A DNA stretch of 38,614 nt from Gammaproteobacteria bacterium. Lineage in GTDB: Bacteria; Pseudomonadota; Gammaproteobacteria; Burkholderiales; Burkholderiaceae_C. The DNA lies in assembly GCA_025359085.1 (NCBI GenBank), contig JANYHL010000008.1, forward strand, positions 1-38,614, read 5' to 3'. The stretch's first letter is position 1; each line of letters starts with the position of its first letter. Positions 29,190 through 38,614 of this stretch are shown piece after piece. Both the position numbers and the translations under genes were made by a program. The notes beneath the pieces were generated by a model, which was not told where the DNA came from, did not search any database, and was given only the letters and a program-made list of their open reading frames with translations.

Positions 29190-30494
29190 ATGAGCATTCA
29201 AACAATCAAGATGCCTGACATTGGCGAAGGCATTGCCGAAGTCGAACTGGTGGTCTGGCATGTGAAGGTGGGCGACGTAGTCGCCGAGGACCAGATTCTG
29301 GCCGACGTGATGACCGACAAGGCCACGGTCGAAATCCCGTCTTCGGTGGCGGGCACCGTGGTGGCGCTCAACGTCTCGGCAGGGCAGGTGGTGGCGGTGG
29401 GCACCGAGATCATTCACATTGAAGTGCAAGGTTCGGTTCAGCCCGCCGCAGATGCAGCGGTCGTGCCCGCTCCCGCAGCGGCGCCTGCAACTGCTTTGGC
29501 TGCAGCCAAAGCTGCCCCTGCACCTCCGGCCCCAACCCCAACACCAGCGCTGGCGACCGTAGCCGCGCCCCAGCTTGCGCCAACAGCGACAGCGCCGCTT
29601 GCCCGACCCCGCGGCGCCTTGTCGATTGCCGCCCCCGCAGTGCGGCGCCAGGCCTGGGAACTGGGTATTGACCTGGGTTGCGTCAACGGCAGCGGCCCGG
29701 CCGGACGCATCACGCAGGGCGATCTGGACGCCCATGCCAAGCGCGCCGGGCATACACCCGCCAGCGCGCTGGCCGATCAGCGCTACGCGCAACGCAATAC
29801 CGAAGAGGCGATCCCCGTGATTGGCCTGCGCCGCAAGATTGCACAAAAAATGCAGGAGGCCAAGCGCCGCATTCCGCATTTCACCTACGTCGAAGAAATC
29901 GACGTGACCGAACTTGAAGACCTGCGCGCGCGCCTGAACAGCCAGTACGGCGCCACGCGGGGCCGCCTGACGCTGCTGCCGTTTTTGATCCGTGCGATGG
30001 TGCTGGCGGTGCGCGAGCACCCCGAGGTCAATGCCCGCTATGACGACGATGCCGGGGTGGTCACCCGTTACGGTGCTGTTCATCTGGGCATGGCGACGCA
30101 AACCAATGGCGGCCTGATGGTGCCGGTGATCCGCCACGCCGAAACGCTGGATTTGTGGGCCACGGCGAGCGCCGTGCTGCGCGCCAGTGAAGCCGCCCGC
30201 AACGGCAAGGCCGCCCGCGACGATTTGAGCGGCTCCACCATCACCCTGACCAGCCTGGGCGCTTTAGGCGGCATTGTCAGCACCCCGGTGATCAACCACC
30301 CTGAAGTGGGCATTGTGGGCACCAACCGCATCGTCGAACGGCCCATGATCAAGGGCGGGCTGGTGGTGGCGCGCAAGATGATGAATTTGTCCTCGTCGTT
30401 CGACCACCGGGTGGTGGACGGGATGTACGCGGCTGAATTTATCCAGAAGATGCGCGGCTACCTGGAGTGCCCGGGCACGCTGTTGCTGGCGTAG
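29190..30494 (+). CDS. bkdB: Dihydrolipoamide acyltransferase, E2 of branched-chain 2-oxoacid dehydrogenase
   Basis: Core of the complex; it transfers the acyl group from lipoamide to CoA. The 434-residue protein has one lipoyl domain (1-78) with the lipoylated K44 in DKATVE, an Ala/Pro-rich linker (about 83-140), a peripheral-subunit-binding domain (about 145-182, with APAVRRQAWELGIDL and GSGPAGRITQGDL) and a catalytic acyltransferase domain ending in SSFDHRVVDGMYAAEF. The His and Asp of DHRVVDG are the catalytic pair. The ATG at 29190 was chosen because the lipoyl domain begins there; the frame is open upstream inside the E1 beta gene. It converges on the fimV-like gene. Confidence 0.94.
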   Translation: MSIQTIKMPDIGEGIAEVELVVWHVKVGDVVAEDQILADVMTDKATVEIPSSVAGTVVALNVSAGQVVAVGTEIIHIEVQGSVQPAADAAVVPAPAAAPATALAAAKAAPAPPAPTPTPALATVAAPQLAPTATAPLARPRGALSIAAPAVRRQAWELGIDLGCVNGSGPAGRITQGDLDAHAKRAGHTPASALADQRYAQRNTEEAIPVIGLRRKIAQKMQEAKRRIPHFTYVEEIDVTELEDLRARLNSQYGATRGRLTLLPFLIRAMVLAVREHPEVNARYDDDAGVVTRYGAVHLGMATQTNGGLMVPVIRHAETLDLWATASAVLRASEAARNGKAARDDLSGSTITLTSLGALGGIVSTPVINHPEVGIVGTNRIVERPMIKGGLVVARKMMNLSSSFDHRVVDGMYAAEFIQKMRGYLECPGTLLLA

Positions 30495-30525
30495 CCGACG
30501 GTAGGGCTTATTCCAGTTGGTTCGG

Positions 30526-32424
30526 CTAGCTGGCGCGTGACTGACCTTGCCTGGGTTGCTCGGGCAGGTCAATATCCGTTATGGCCGCTGGCTGGCCGCC
30601 CGCAGGCGCCCCTTCCGGCTCCGACAAATCCAGATCCAGCAGGGCCAAAAGCGGGGGCGGGGGCAGGGTCTTAGGGACTGGTTCGTCGTTGGCGGCTGGG
30701 AGCGTCAGAACAATATCCTGTGCCACGCCATACAGCAGCAGCAGGTCACGAAAAGCCGCCAAATCCAAGGACGCAGGTTTGGATTCGAAGGGATCCTGAA
30801 AAATGAAGGTTTCCATCAGTTCGAGCACTTGGGGGTTAGGCCAAAGTTCGATGATGCGGGACAACATCTGCGGGTAGGCCTCCAGGCTGCGGCCCTCATT
30901 TTTAAATACCAAAAACTCAGGAACCTTGCTGCCAAAGAAGCGACCGAACTCCTCGCGATAGTGTAGAAAATCAGTTTTCAAACCCAGTGTGTGCAACAGG
31001 CTGATCAAATCCAGATACAGCGCAGGATTGGGGCGGCCACCGTCATTCAGATGTTGCGTGAGAATGCCCACGGCCTGTTCGGGCCGACCCTGTGCGACCA
31101 ATAAGTTTCCCTGTTGCTGACTCAATGTCGGCAGAGCAGGGAGGGTGCGCGTCTGCGGTGCATTGCCCGTGGGTGCTGTCGTTACGGGGGTTGTCTGGGG
31201 CGTGGCGTTGGCCTGCAGGAGCTGATCAAAAGTCGAATGGCTCACCTCAGCCATGTTGACATCCAGATCGGAGGCCGATAAAGAATCTTGCCACAACCCG
31301 GCCGTGGCCGAGACCGGTGCTTGCCCCGGTTGGGGTGAGGGGTTGCGCGCTTGCGGGGCTGGCGCTGACCTGGGTTCAGGTGTCAACTTGGGCTCACTGG
31401 CATCAATTGACGGGAACAGCTCGGCGTGGGTCTGGCTCCACCAATCCTTGTCATGGGCCAGCCTGCGGCGTTGGCGTTTCGAAACAAAAGCCAGGGCCGC
31501 CAGACAAGCCAGCAAACTGGCGAGCAGCGCGTAAACAACCCAGGCTGAAAAACGCTCAGACTCTGCTTTGTGCAAGCGGGCACCCAGGTCGGTCAGACTG
31601 AGCTGATTTTTCGCAGTGAGGCTCTTCAGAGCGTTGACGTCTGCCTCCAGCGCGAGCACCCGGGCGCCTTGCCGCAAGGTCTCTTCGGGTGAGGCATTCA
31701 AGGCCTGCCAGAGTGCCGCCGCTTCGGATCGCCGCGCCGGGTCGCTGCTAGGCCGGATCAACATTTCAGTCGAAAAATTGAGCGTGGGCTCGCGCTCCTC
31801 CAGGAGTTCAAACAGGTCGAGTTTCAAGCGTGGCCGACCCGATGCGGGCGCCGCTTTGCGCATGGCGCCAGTCTTCACGCTGGTGGCTGCAACTGACGTG
31901 TTTTTTGTGGCTTGACGTTCGGTCGCGCGCCCGGTGCGAAGTGCCGGTTGGGGTGCTTCAGCCGTGACCAGCGGCCGCCCCCTTGCTGGCGCTAATGCCG
32001 CTGGTGCAGCGGACGGGGCAATCAACACGGCGGGCAGCGGTGCCGCCAGCTCGCTGGGAAAATCGGCCAGCAAGACGTAACGACGGCTTGTTCTGCCGCT
32101 GCAACCGCTGCGCAAATAGACGGTAACGACCGGTTCGTCAATGAGGGCGGAAGACAAAATGCGTACGTTAGCGCTGGCGGCTTGCGCCGAGGCGTCGACC
32201 AGCACCCGCACGCGACTGGCCTCCTGGCGCGTATCGGCATGAAACACGTCGGCCTCAAAACACAGGGACGAGGCACTCTCGCTGGCGTCGAGTTGAACCT
32301 GCACGGTCACATCCAGCGGCTTGCCAACCAGCACGGCGCCGCGAATGCGCCCCAGCGTCAGTGCCTGACTGCCCAGGGCCAGACAGAGCAAGCCCATTCC
32401 TATGAATTTTGTCTTATGTTTCAA
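30526..32424 (-). CDS. fimV: FimV/TspA-like inner-membrane protein
   Basis: FimV-type proteins help assemble type IV pili and organise the cell pole through a periplasmic and a cytoplasmic part. This 632-residue protein starts with a signal-like segment ending SQALTLGRIRG, then a FimV-like N-terminal beta domain (about 22-125, with RIRGAVLVGKPLDVTVQVQL), a Pro/Ala-rich linker, a coiled-coil stretch (about 245-290), one membrane helix (293-314) and a long cytoplasmic tail. The tail has acidic and proline-rich parts and a TPR-like C-terminal region (GNLLVAQGRPEQAVGIL, NPALYLDLISLLHTLGL). No peptidoglycan-binding LysM domain is obvious, and it is shorter than typical FimV (900 or more residues). 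No pilus genes are nearby. The family call is by architecture more than by strong identity. Confidence 0.7.
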   Translation of the reverse strand: MKHKTKFIGMGLLCLALGSQALTLGRIRGAVLVGKPLDVTVQVQLDASESASSLCFEADVFHADTRQEASRVRVLVDASAQAASANVRILSSALIDEPVVTVYLRSGCSGRTSRRYVLLADFPSELAAPLPAVLIAPSAAPAALAPARGRPLVTAEAPQPALRTGRATERQATKNTSVAATSVKTGAMRKAAPASGRPRLKLDLFELLEEREPTLNFSTEMLIRPSSDPARRSEAAALWQALNASPEETLRQGARVLALEADVNALKSLTAKNQLSLTDLGARLHKAESERFSAWVVYALLASLLACLAALAFVSKRQRRRLAHDKDWWSQTHAELFPSIDASEPKLTPEPRSAPAPQARNPSPQPGQAPVSATAGLWQDSLSASDLDVNMAEVSHSTFDQLLQANATPQTTPVTTAPTGNAPQTRTLPALPTLSQQQGNLLVAQGRPEQAVGILTQHLNDGGRPNPALYLDLISLLHTLGLKTDFLHYREEFGRFFGSKVPEFLVFKNEGRSLEAYPQMLSRIIELWPNPQVLELMETFIFQDPFESKPASLDLAAFRDLLLLYGVAQDIVLTLPAANDEPVPKTLPPPPLLALLDLDLSEPEGAPAGGQPAAITDIDLPEQPRQGQSRAS

Positions 32425-32451
32425 ACAGCTTTCCGCACGATGGATTGTTTT

Positions 32452-32655
32452 TTATGCGACCGCGTGACTGGCGTGCAACGCCTCCAGTTGGCTGCTACTG
32501 TATCCGAATTCAAGCAGCAGCTCTGCGGTGTGTTGGCCCAGGGTCGGCGGCTGTCGGCGCACGCGCCATCCGGCAGAGTGATGTTGGCCAGGCCCCCGAT
32601 GACCAGCAGATGAGCGTCGTCGAACAACTCTTCGGGTCGGCCGAGGCCGCCAGTT
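32452..32655 (-). pseudogene. Remnant of a CaiB/BaiF-type CoA-transferase
   Basis: Two minus-strand frames together give the C-terminus of a family III CoA-transferase: GRPEELFDDAHLLVIGGLANITLPDG in one frame, then PPTLGQHTAELLLEFGYSSSQLEALH and a stop at 32452 in another. Normal proteins have about 25 further residues between these blocks, so a deletion with a frameshift has removed them. The remaining 300 or more N-terminal residues are absent; upstream sequence to 32831 shows no coherent coding content. This non-functional fragment lies between fimV and the divergent dehalogenase gene. Confidence 0.6.
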
Positions 32656-32831
32656 GGCGTGCCACGGCAGCGCTTGGGTTGGAGCGGGAAGTGGCTTGAT
32701 TTGATTCTTGCAACGATGTTGCCGTGCAAGGGGGCTTTGGCAGGAAAGCGAAACCGGTACATTGTCAATGATGGATCGGCGTGGACGATGGCCAGCGTTG
32801 GTCCTGGTGCTGAATTGGAATAAAGTGACGC

Positions 32832-33599
32832 ATGACACATAACAGTTCATCCCTTCCCGCCGTGCCCCGTGCCGTCTTGTTTGACGCCTACGGCACCTTG
32901 TTTGATGTGTACAGCGTGGGCCAGTTGGCGGAGGAATTGTTTCCTGGCCAGGGCCTGGCCCTGAGCGTGCTGTGGCGCGACAAGCAGATTGAATACACCC
33001 GGCTCGTTACCACCAGCAACCACGGGGCACACTACCAGCCGTTTAGCGCTCTGACTCGTGCGGCCTTGGTTTATGCTATTAAAAAAATAGCTGCTAACGA
33101 TTATTTGACGAGGGCTACAGGCCAATTTGATCTAAATCCGGAGGCGGATTTCCAGTCTCGCTATGGGGACCCTATCGAGCGGCTGCTGGCGCAGTACCAG
33201 CATTTAAGTGCCTTCCCGGAGAACCTGGCGGTGTTGCGCGAGCTGAAAAATCGCGGCATCCCGAGCGGCATCTTGAGCAACGGTGACGCCCCCATGTTGC
33301 ATGCTGCGGTGCAGTCGGCCGGGTTGGCCGGCCTGCTGGATCACGTCATCAGTGTGGACCCGATCCGTCTCTACAAAACCCACCCGCAAGCCTATGCGCT
33401 GGGCGAGCAGGCCACCGGATTCCCCGCCGCACAAATCGTCTTTGTCAGCAGCAATGCCTGGGATGCGCTGGGCGCCACCTGGTACGGCTACCAGACCTTG
33501 TGGGTCAACCGTTACCAGCTGCCATTTGAAGAGCTCGGCAGCCCACCCACGCGCGTTGGCAACAGCCTGCGTGCGGTGCTGGAATTTTTTCCGGCTTAA
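32832..33599 (+). CDS. Haloacid dehalogenase, type II
   Basis: HAD-superfamily hydrolase that in characterised members removes halide from L-2-haloacids such as 2-chloropropionate. The 255-residue protein has the nucleophile D18 in [11 protein letters not shown], the SNGD motif, the conserved lysine in LYKTHPQAY and the [10 protein letters not shown] motif that marks the type II dehalogenase group. It is longer than usual (about 220-235) because a copy of the dispersed repeat (33075-33137) is translated in frame near residues 82-102 in the cap domain, adding [17 protein letters not shown]. The insertion may affect activity. It lies 83 bases before glcB. Many such proteins act on other substrates, so the reaction is inferred. 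Confidence 0.85.
   Translation: MTHNSSSLPAVPRAVLFDAYGTLFDVYSVGQLAEELFPGQGLALSVLWRDKQIEYTRLVTTSNHGAHYQPFSALTRAALVYAIKKIAANDYLTRATGQFDLNPEADFQSRYGDPIERLLAQYQHLSAFPENLAVLRELKNRGIPSGILSNGDAPMLHAAVQSAGLAGLLDHVISVDPIRLYKTHPQAYALGEQATGFPAAQIVFVSSNAWDALGATWYGYQTLWVNRYQLPFEELGSPPTRVGNSLRAVLEFFPA
33075..33137 (+). repeat. Dispersed repeat, copy F, inside the dehalogenase gene
   Basis: GCTATTAAAAAAATAGCTGCTAACGATTATTTGACGAGGGCTACAGGCC and an AT-rich end, in the same orientation as the gene. It is read through in frame. Confidence 0.8.
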
Positions 33600-33682
33600 G
33601 CCCGGTTTTGTATCATCACCCCATCGCCCGTCTGTCGGCGCCTTCCTGGTTCAGCAACCTTTCATTGAGAAGCCACCCCATC

Positions 33683-35969
33683 ATGACCGAACGTATCGCC
33701 AAGCACCGCCTGCAAATTGCCACTGTGTTGCAGCAGTTCATCGACACCCAGGTGCTGCCCGGCACCGGCGTGACCCCTGCCAAATTCTGGAAAGGCGTTG
33801 ACGCCATCGTGGCCGATCTGGCCCCGAAAAACATTGCCCTGCTGGCTGAGCGTGAGCGCCTGCAGACCGAGCTCGATAGCTGGCACGCTGCCCACCCCGG
33901 CCCGATCAACCTGAGCGACAGCGCGGCTCCCAACAGCATGCCCGCCTACCGCGCTTTTCTGGAGCAGATCGGCTACCTGGTGCCGTCGCCCCAAAAAGCC
34001 CGCATCAGCACCACCCAGGTCGATGCCGAGCTGGCGGTGCAAGCTGGGCCGCAGCTGGTGGTGCCGATCCTGAACGCCCGCTACGCCCTGAACGCTGCCA
34101 ACTCGCGTTGGGGCAGCCTATACGACGCGCTTTATGGCACCGACGTGATTGATGAAACCAAAGGCTGCGAAAGGGTCGGCAAAAAAGGCGGCTACAACCC
34201 CAGGCGCGGCGCCAAGGTCATTGAATACGCGCGCCATGTGCTGGATCGCACCGCGCCGCTGCGCAAGGGTTCGCACGTCGATTCCGTCAGCTACCGCATC
34301 AAGGACGGCAAGCTGGCCGTGAAGCTGGCCGACGGCTCCAGCACCAGCCTGGCCAACCCGGCGCAGCTGATCGGTTTTCAGGGCGACGCCAAAACGCCTT
34401 CTTCGGTGCTGCTGCAGCACAACGGCCTGCATCTGGACATCATCATCAACCGCAGCACCCCGATCGGCGCGAGCGACCCGGCCGGTGTCTGCGACCTGGT
34501 GTTAGAAGCCGCGCTCTCGACCATCCTCGACCTGGAAGACTCGATTGCGGCGGTGGACGCTGACGATAAAGTGCTGGCCTACAGCAATTGGCTTGGCATC
34601 CTGCAAGGCACGTTGACCGAAAGCGTCACCAAGGGCGACAAGACCTTCACGCGCGGCCTCAACGCCGACCGCCTTTACACCCCGCCCTCCGGCAAAGGCA
34701 AAAAAGTCACGCTGCACGGCCGCTCGCTCATGTTCGTGCGCAACGTCGGCCACCTGATGACCAACCCGGCCATTTTGTACACCGACAAGGCGGGCGTGAC
34801 GCGTGAAATCCCGGAAGGCATTCTGGACGCCGTGGTCACCACCACCATCGCCATGCACGACCTGAAACGCAGCGCCAAAGACGCCATCCGCAACTCGCGC
34901 AAGGGCTCGGTCTACATTGTCAAGCCCAAGATGCACGGCCCGTTCGAGGTCGCTTTTGCCGCCGAGCTATTCTCTCGCGTTGAAAAAATGCTGGGGCTGC
35001 CAGACAGCACCGTCAAGCTCGGCATCATGGACGAAGAGCGCCGCACCAGCGTCAACCTGAAAGCCTGCATTGCGGCAGCCAGCAGCCGCGTCGCCTTCAT
35101 CAACACCGGCTTTTTGGACCGCACCGGCGACGAAATGCACAGCGCCATGCAGGCCGGCGCCATGATCCGCAAGGGCGACATGAAAAGCAGCGCCTGGATT
35201 GCCGCCTACGAGCGCAACAACGTGCTGGTGCCTCTCATGCGGCTTGCGCGGCAAGGCGCAAATCGGCAAAGGCATGTGGGCCATGCCGGATCTGATGAAA
35301 GACATGCTCAAGCAAAAGATCGCCCACCCCTTGGCCGGTGCCAACACCGCCTGGGTGCCCAGCCCCACCGGCGCCACGCTGCACGCGCTGCATTACCACC
35401 AGGTGCTGGTCAGCGACATTCAAAAGGAACTGGAAAAGATCGACTTCAACAAGCAGCGCGACAACTTGTTGGTTGGCTTGCTGACCATTCCCGTGACCGC
35501 CACACCGAACTGGTCCGCCGCCGAGAAACAGCAAGAGCTCGACAACAACGCGCAAGGCATCCTCGGCTACGTGGTGCGCTGGATCGACCAGGGCGTCGGC
35601 TGCTCCAAGGTGCCCGACATCCACAACGTCGCGCTGATGGAAGACCGCGCCACGCTGCGCATCAGCAGCCAGCACATGGCCAACTGGCTGCACCACGGGG
35701 TCGTCACCGCAGCTCAAATCAAGGAAACCTTCGAGCGCATGGCAGCCGTGGTGGACGGCCAGAACGCCGGCGACCCGCTGTACCAGCCGATGGCCGGGCA
35801 CTTTGACACCAGCATGGCCTACATGGCCGCTTGCGATCTGGTGTTCAAGGGCTTGAGCCAACCGAGTGGCTACACCGAGCCGCTGCTGCATGGCTGGCGG
35901 CTGAAGGTGAAGGCGTCGCAGGCGGTGGCGCCGGTGGTGGCTGTTTCAGACGTTGCACCGGCGGCTTGA
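33683..35969 (+). pseudogene. glcB: Malate synthase G, broken by a frameshift near 35229-35245
   Basis: Malate synthase G joins glyoxylate and acetyl-CoA to malate in the glyoxylate bypass. The first part (from ATG 33683) is typical: [64 protein letters not shown] and [17 protein letters not shown]. After [11 protein letters not shown] the frame changes: expected residues [17 protein letters not shown] resume only in the +1 frame. The bases GTGCCTCTCATGCGGC replace a normal stretch about two bases longer. The second frame completes the enzyme to 35969, including the GCSKVPDI and [10 protein letters not shown] regions with the catalytic aspartate. If real, the product lacks that catalytic part. 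A sequencing or assembly error is a strong alternative, as several small differences cluster there. Confidence 0.85.
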
Positions 35970-35973
35970 GAGG

Positions 35974-36040
35974 TGCTATTTAATTTATAGCTGCTTGCGA
36001 AATGCTGGCGGGGGCTAGAGGCCTATTTGGCATATGAAAC
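35974..36040 (+). repeat. Dispersed repeat, copy G
   Basis: GCTATTTAATTTATAGCTGCTTGCG, then a GCGGGGGCTAGAGGCC core and an AT-rich end. It lies immediately downstream of glcB. Confidence 0.8.
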
Positions 36041-36044
36041 CATA

Positions 36045-36072
36045 AAAACGGCACCTGCGGGTGCCGTTTTTT
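36045..36072. terminator. Bidirectional rho-independent terminator
   Basis: AAAACGGCACC-tgcg-GGTGCCGTTTT, an 11-bp stem with a 4-base loop, followed by T's to 36072 and preceded by A's. It can end both glcB on the plus strand and the restriction gene on the minus strand, whose stop begins at its edge. Confidence 0.85.
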
Positions 36073-38495
36073 CAAGTCCGGCTGGCTTTCTCAAACGACA
36101 AGTAGTCAATCAGCCGTTTATCCTCTGTCACCTGATCATGCGGCACCAATAGATATTTCCAGGGCTTGGCACCGGCGGTACGTGCATGGTCTGACGCATG
36201 TTTGCACCACAGGGCGCCCGCTTCGGCTTTGGCCTTGACATCGTCAGCAGCCAACTCATTGCGCGCCTTGGTCTCCACCATCAGCAGGAAATGCGCAGTT
36301 TCCACGACAAAGTCAGGCACGTACTCGGGCTGCTCCACCCCCAGTTTGTAGAACACCTGGAACTGCCCCTTGGCGGGTTTGAACCACTTGTCGGCGTCGC
36401 GCTCCAAGATCACAGCAAAACGTCGCTCCGTGTCCGAATCAAACTTCTGCTGCGGATACAGGCAACGTGAAAAGTGCCCAAATACCATCTGCTTAATACG
36501 GCTGGGCTCATCTACCGTGTGGCGGTAGTCGCGCACCGGCTGACCCGCACCCACGGTGTAGGTGGGCTCCTTCAGCGTCGTAAAGCCGCGCCGCACTTCG
36601 ACCGTGTATTCGGTGGCCGACTCATAAAAGTGATCCATCATCTGCGCATGGATGTTGTTGGCAATCAGTTGCCGGTCCAGGTCCAGTACGTTGCGCACCT
36701 CATCTGCCTGCGGCAGGTAGCTTTGCAGGTGCGCCACCATTTGCCCGGCCAGGTTATACAACAGGCTGGCCTGTGTGAAGTAGTCGATGTCATCAAACTC
36801 AACCAACGCGTGGACGATGTAGTCCTCCAGCCGCCGCTCGGTGCGCCTGCTTTGCGCCGACAGCGTGAACTGCTCGTGCGTGCGCAGGCTCTGGCCCACC
36901 AGTGAACGGTCCTTGGGCTGCAGCTGCAGGCCCGTCACATCCAGCGTAAAGGGTTTGAAACCGCTGGTCATCACCCCCCTGGGCACGACGGCAATGCGCG
37001 GAATGTCAATGGTTTGCTTCACCACCACCTCCACCGTGCGGCGCACCACGTCAGCGAGGTCCAACTCGGGCGGGGCATCCGTGCCCGTTAAAACACTGAG
37101 CTGCACGGGTGGCAGGCGCTCCTTCACCGCCTCGGCAATGCGGGCCTGCAACTCCGGCGCCAAAAAGGCTTGCCGCGTCGGGGCATCCGTGGTTCGCACC
37201 TCGTATTCCGCCAAGACCTGCATCACCACATGCGCCGCTTGCCGCTCTTGTGCGGTGGTGAACACGGGCGTTGCCACCGGCACGCCGCTGGCCGTCGCCT
37301 GGGCGGCAGCATCAGCCGGTTCAGGCGCGTCCTCGTCCCGATCCAGCCCCAAGGCCGCCGCCAGATTGGGCTGAACCGTCCGGCTTTGCAGGCGGTCGTC
37401 GCCCGCATTGGGCGCGTCCAGAATCAGCGTCTTGAGCTTGATCGGCGAGTCGGCCCGGTTGGCGTCGTCGATGATGTCCTGAAACCGGTCGTGCGCAATG
37501 ATGTTGAGCCGATCTACTGCCTCATTTTTGGTGCGCTTGCCATAGGGCAGCCGCAGGCCCCGGCCAATCGATTGCTCCACCAGCGTGCGGGCATTGGCAG
37601 CGCGCAGTGGCACGATGGTGTAGAGGTTGGTCACGTCCCAACCCTCTTTGAGCATGTTGACGTGAATCACGATCTCGGTCGGCTCGTCCACATTCTCCAC
37701 CGCCAGCAGGCGGCGGATCATCTCTTCTTCCTCGGCACCGCTCTTGCTGCTGTCCACCTGAATCACCTTGTTGCGGTAGCGCCCGTCAAAAAAGGCGTCT
37801 GACTGCAACAGCGCCAGCAAGGCCCCCGCATGCGTGGTGTCGCGCGCAATCACCAGCATGAATGGCTTGATCTCTTTTACGCCATTGGTGCGGGCGTAGG
37901 TTTTCAGCTCCACCTTGGTGGCCTCGTGCATGCGCACGCCGTCTTGCAGCTTGACGCGCTCCACCTCTTCCGGCGGCATGCTCTTGGCGTCAAAGTTGCG
38001 CTGGGTTACTACGGCGGGCTCTTTCACAAAGCCGTCTTCCATGGCGCGGGCCAGGGGGTAATCCATCACCACGTTTTTGAAGGGCACTGGGCCTTTGGTG
38101 GTTTCCACAAACGGCGTGGCGGTCAGCTCCAAGCCCATCAAGGGTCGCAGCTCGTTAATGGCCCGCACCCCGGCACTGGCGCGGTAGCGGTGCGACTCGT
38201 CCATCAGCAACACCAGGTCTGGCAGGCCTGCCAGATAGTCAAAATAGCTCTGGCCAATGTATTCGCTCAAGCGCTTGATGCGCGGGGCTTTGCCACCGCG
38301 CACTTCGGAAGAAATTTTGGCAATGTTGAAAATATTGATGGTCACGGGCGACAACAAATCGCCCAGCGCCTGAGCCCGCTCTTCGTAGTTGTCGCCGGTA
38401 ATGATCTCGGGCGGAGACAGGGCGAAATCGGAGATCCCCTTGAAAACGTACTTCGGGGTATTGGGAGTCAGGTCCGAATGGCACTGTCGTGATGC
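36072..38495 (-). pseudogene. Type III restriction helicase/nuclease (Res-like), 5'-truncated
   Basis: The coding frame has the back half of a superfamily II helicase and a C-terminal nuclease: DExH box LLMDESHRYRA, motif III LTATPF, GWDV, motif VI QSIGRGLRLPYG and a PD-(D/E)xK-like end with YVPDFVV and LLMVETKAR. In type III restriction enzymes this subunit moves on and cuts DNA marked by its methylase partner. The frame is Res-like up to about 38450 (KYVFKGISDF, ALSPPEIITGDNYEERA), then meets a TAG at 38498-38496 with no ATG or GTG before it. The N-terminal part with Walker A (motif I) is missing. The sequence beyond is AT-richer and unrelated. A TTG at 38357 could start a 761-residue fragment. 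No methylase gene is in the window. Confidence 0.72.
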
Positions 38496-38614
38496 CTAAG
38501 AGTATAGTGGCTGGCGATTTATGTAAATGTAGTGATGTCGCATAGGTACAAAAGTCTGCGGGAGCACTCGCAAGTTGTGATGTCGGAGATGAAATTCAGA
38601 GCGATTGGATAATC
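38496..38614. other. AT-richer sequence beyond the restriction-gene breakpoint
   Basis: About 119 bases to the window end with clearly lower GC than the neighbouring gene and no recognisable coding content. The abrupt change at about 38495 marks an insertion or deletion junction; the edge of a mobile element is possible but no transposase or defined inverted repeat is visible here. Confidence 0.4.

Overview
This window reads as a chromosomal segment of a betaproteobacterium of the Comamonadaceae type (Rhodoferax/Polaromonas-like). The evidence is the high GC of the coding regions, the leuS-lptE-holA order, the character of the housekeeping proteins, and a family of short dispersed repeats with a conserved GACGGGGGCTA core that I associate with this family from memory. 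The genus was not confirmed by any search.

Layout. 1-4268: leuS (5' end outside the window), lptE and holA, a tight operon. 4269-4572: the remnant of a RelE/HigB-like toxin gene, cut by a repeat element. 4573-8897: a RhlE-like DEAD-box helicase, a convergent AlkB-type alkane monooxygenase, a doubtful small ORF and the helicase DbpA. 9040-12729: a Dcu-type C4-dicarboxylate transporter behind two striking palindromes, an M14 carboxypeptidase-like protein and an Old Yellow Enzyme homologue. 12754-16532: gshA on the minus strand, divergent from amn and a stand-alone Hen1-type RNA methyltransferase domain. 16567-22065: a 5.4-kb accessory island holding a membrane-anchored NMT1-like binding protein coupled to a hybrid histidine kinase, and a three-repeat DUF4148 protein. 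22066-25126: purT and a divergent NodI/NodJ-type ABC exporter. 25300-26481: an ATPase with a DUF4143 C-terminus. 26913-30494: the bkd operon (E1 alpha, E1 beta, E2). 30526-32424: a FimV-like protein. 32452-32655: a CaiB/BaiF CoA-transferase remnant. 32832-35969: a type II haloacid dehalogenase and a frameshifted malate synthase G. 36072-38495: the 5'-truncated remains of a type III restriction helicase/nuclease.

The most interesting structure is the island. Each edge carries the same composite in the same orientation: an inverted copy of the short repeat followed, at identical spacing, by the 3' end of purT. The right-hand copy belongs to the intact purT. The left-hand copy (16638-16700) is a degenerate relic that still reads as a PurT C-terminus on the minus strand. 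The island therefore sits between imperfect direct repeats of about 140 bp. Inside it, the binding protein and kinase look like a two-part sensor, because no transporter permease or ATPase is nearby.

The second theme is the short repeat itself. I see seven copies. Two lie inside protein-coding genes (leuS and the dehalogenase) and are translated in frame as extra residues. One cuts the toxin remnant, and one supplies the last codons and stop of the DUF4143 gene. Several genes are broken or truncated (toxin, CoA-transferase, malate synthase G, restriction enzyme), so the segment shows active gene decay around a conserved housekeeping backbone. I found no tRNA, rRNA, CRISPR array or intact transposase.
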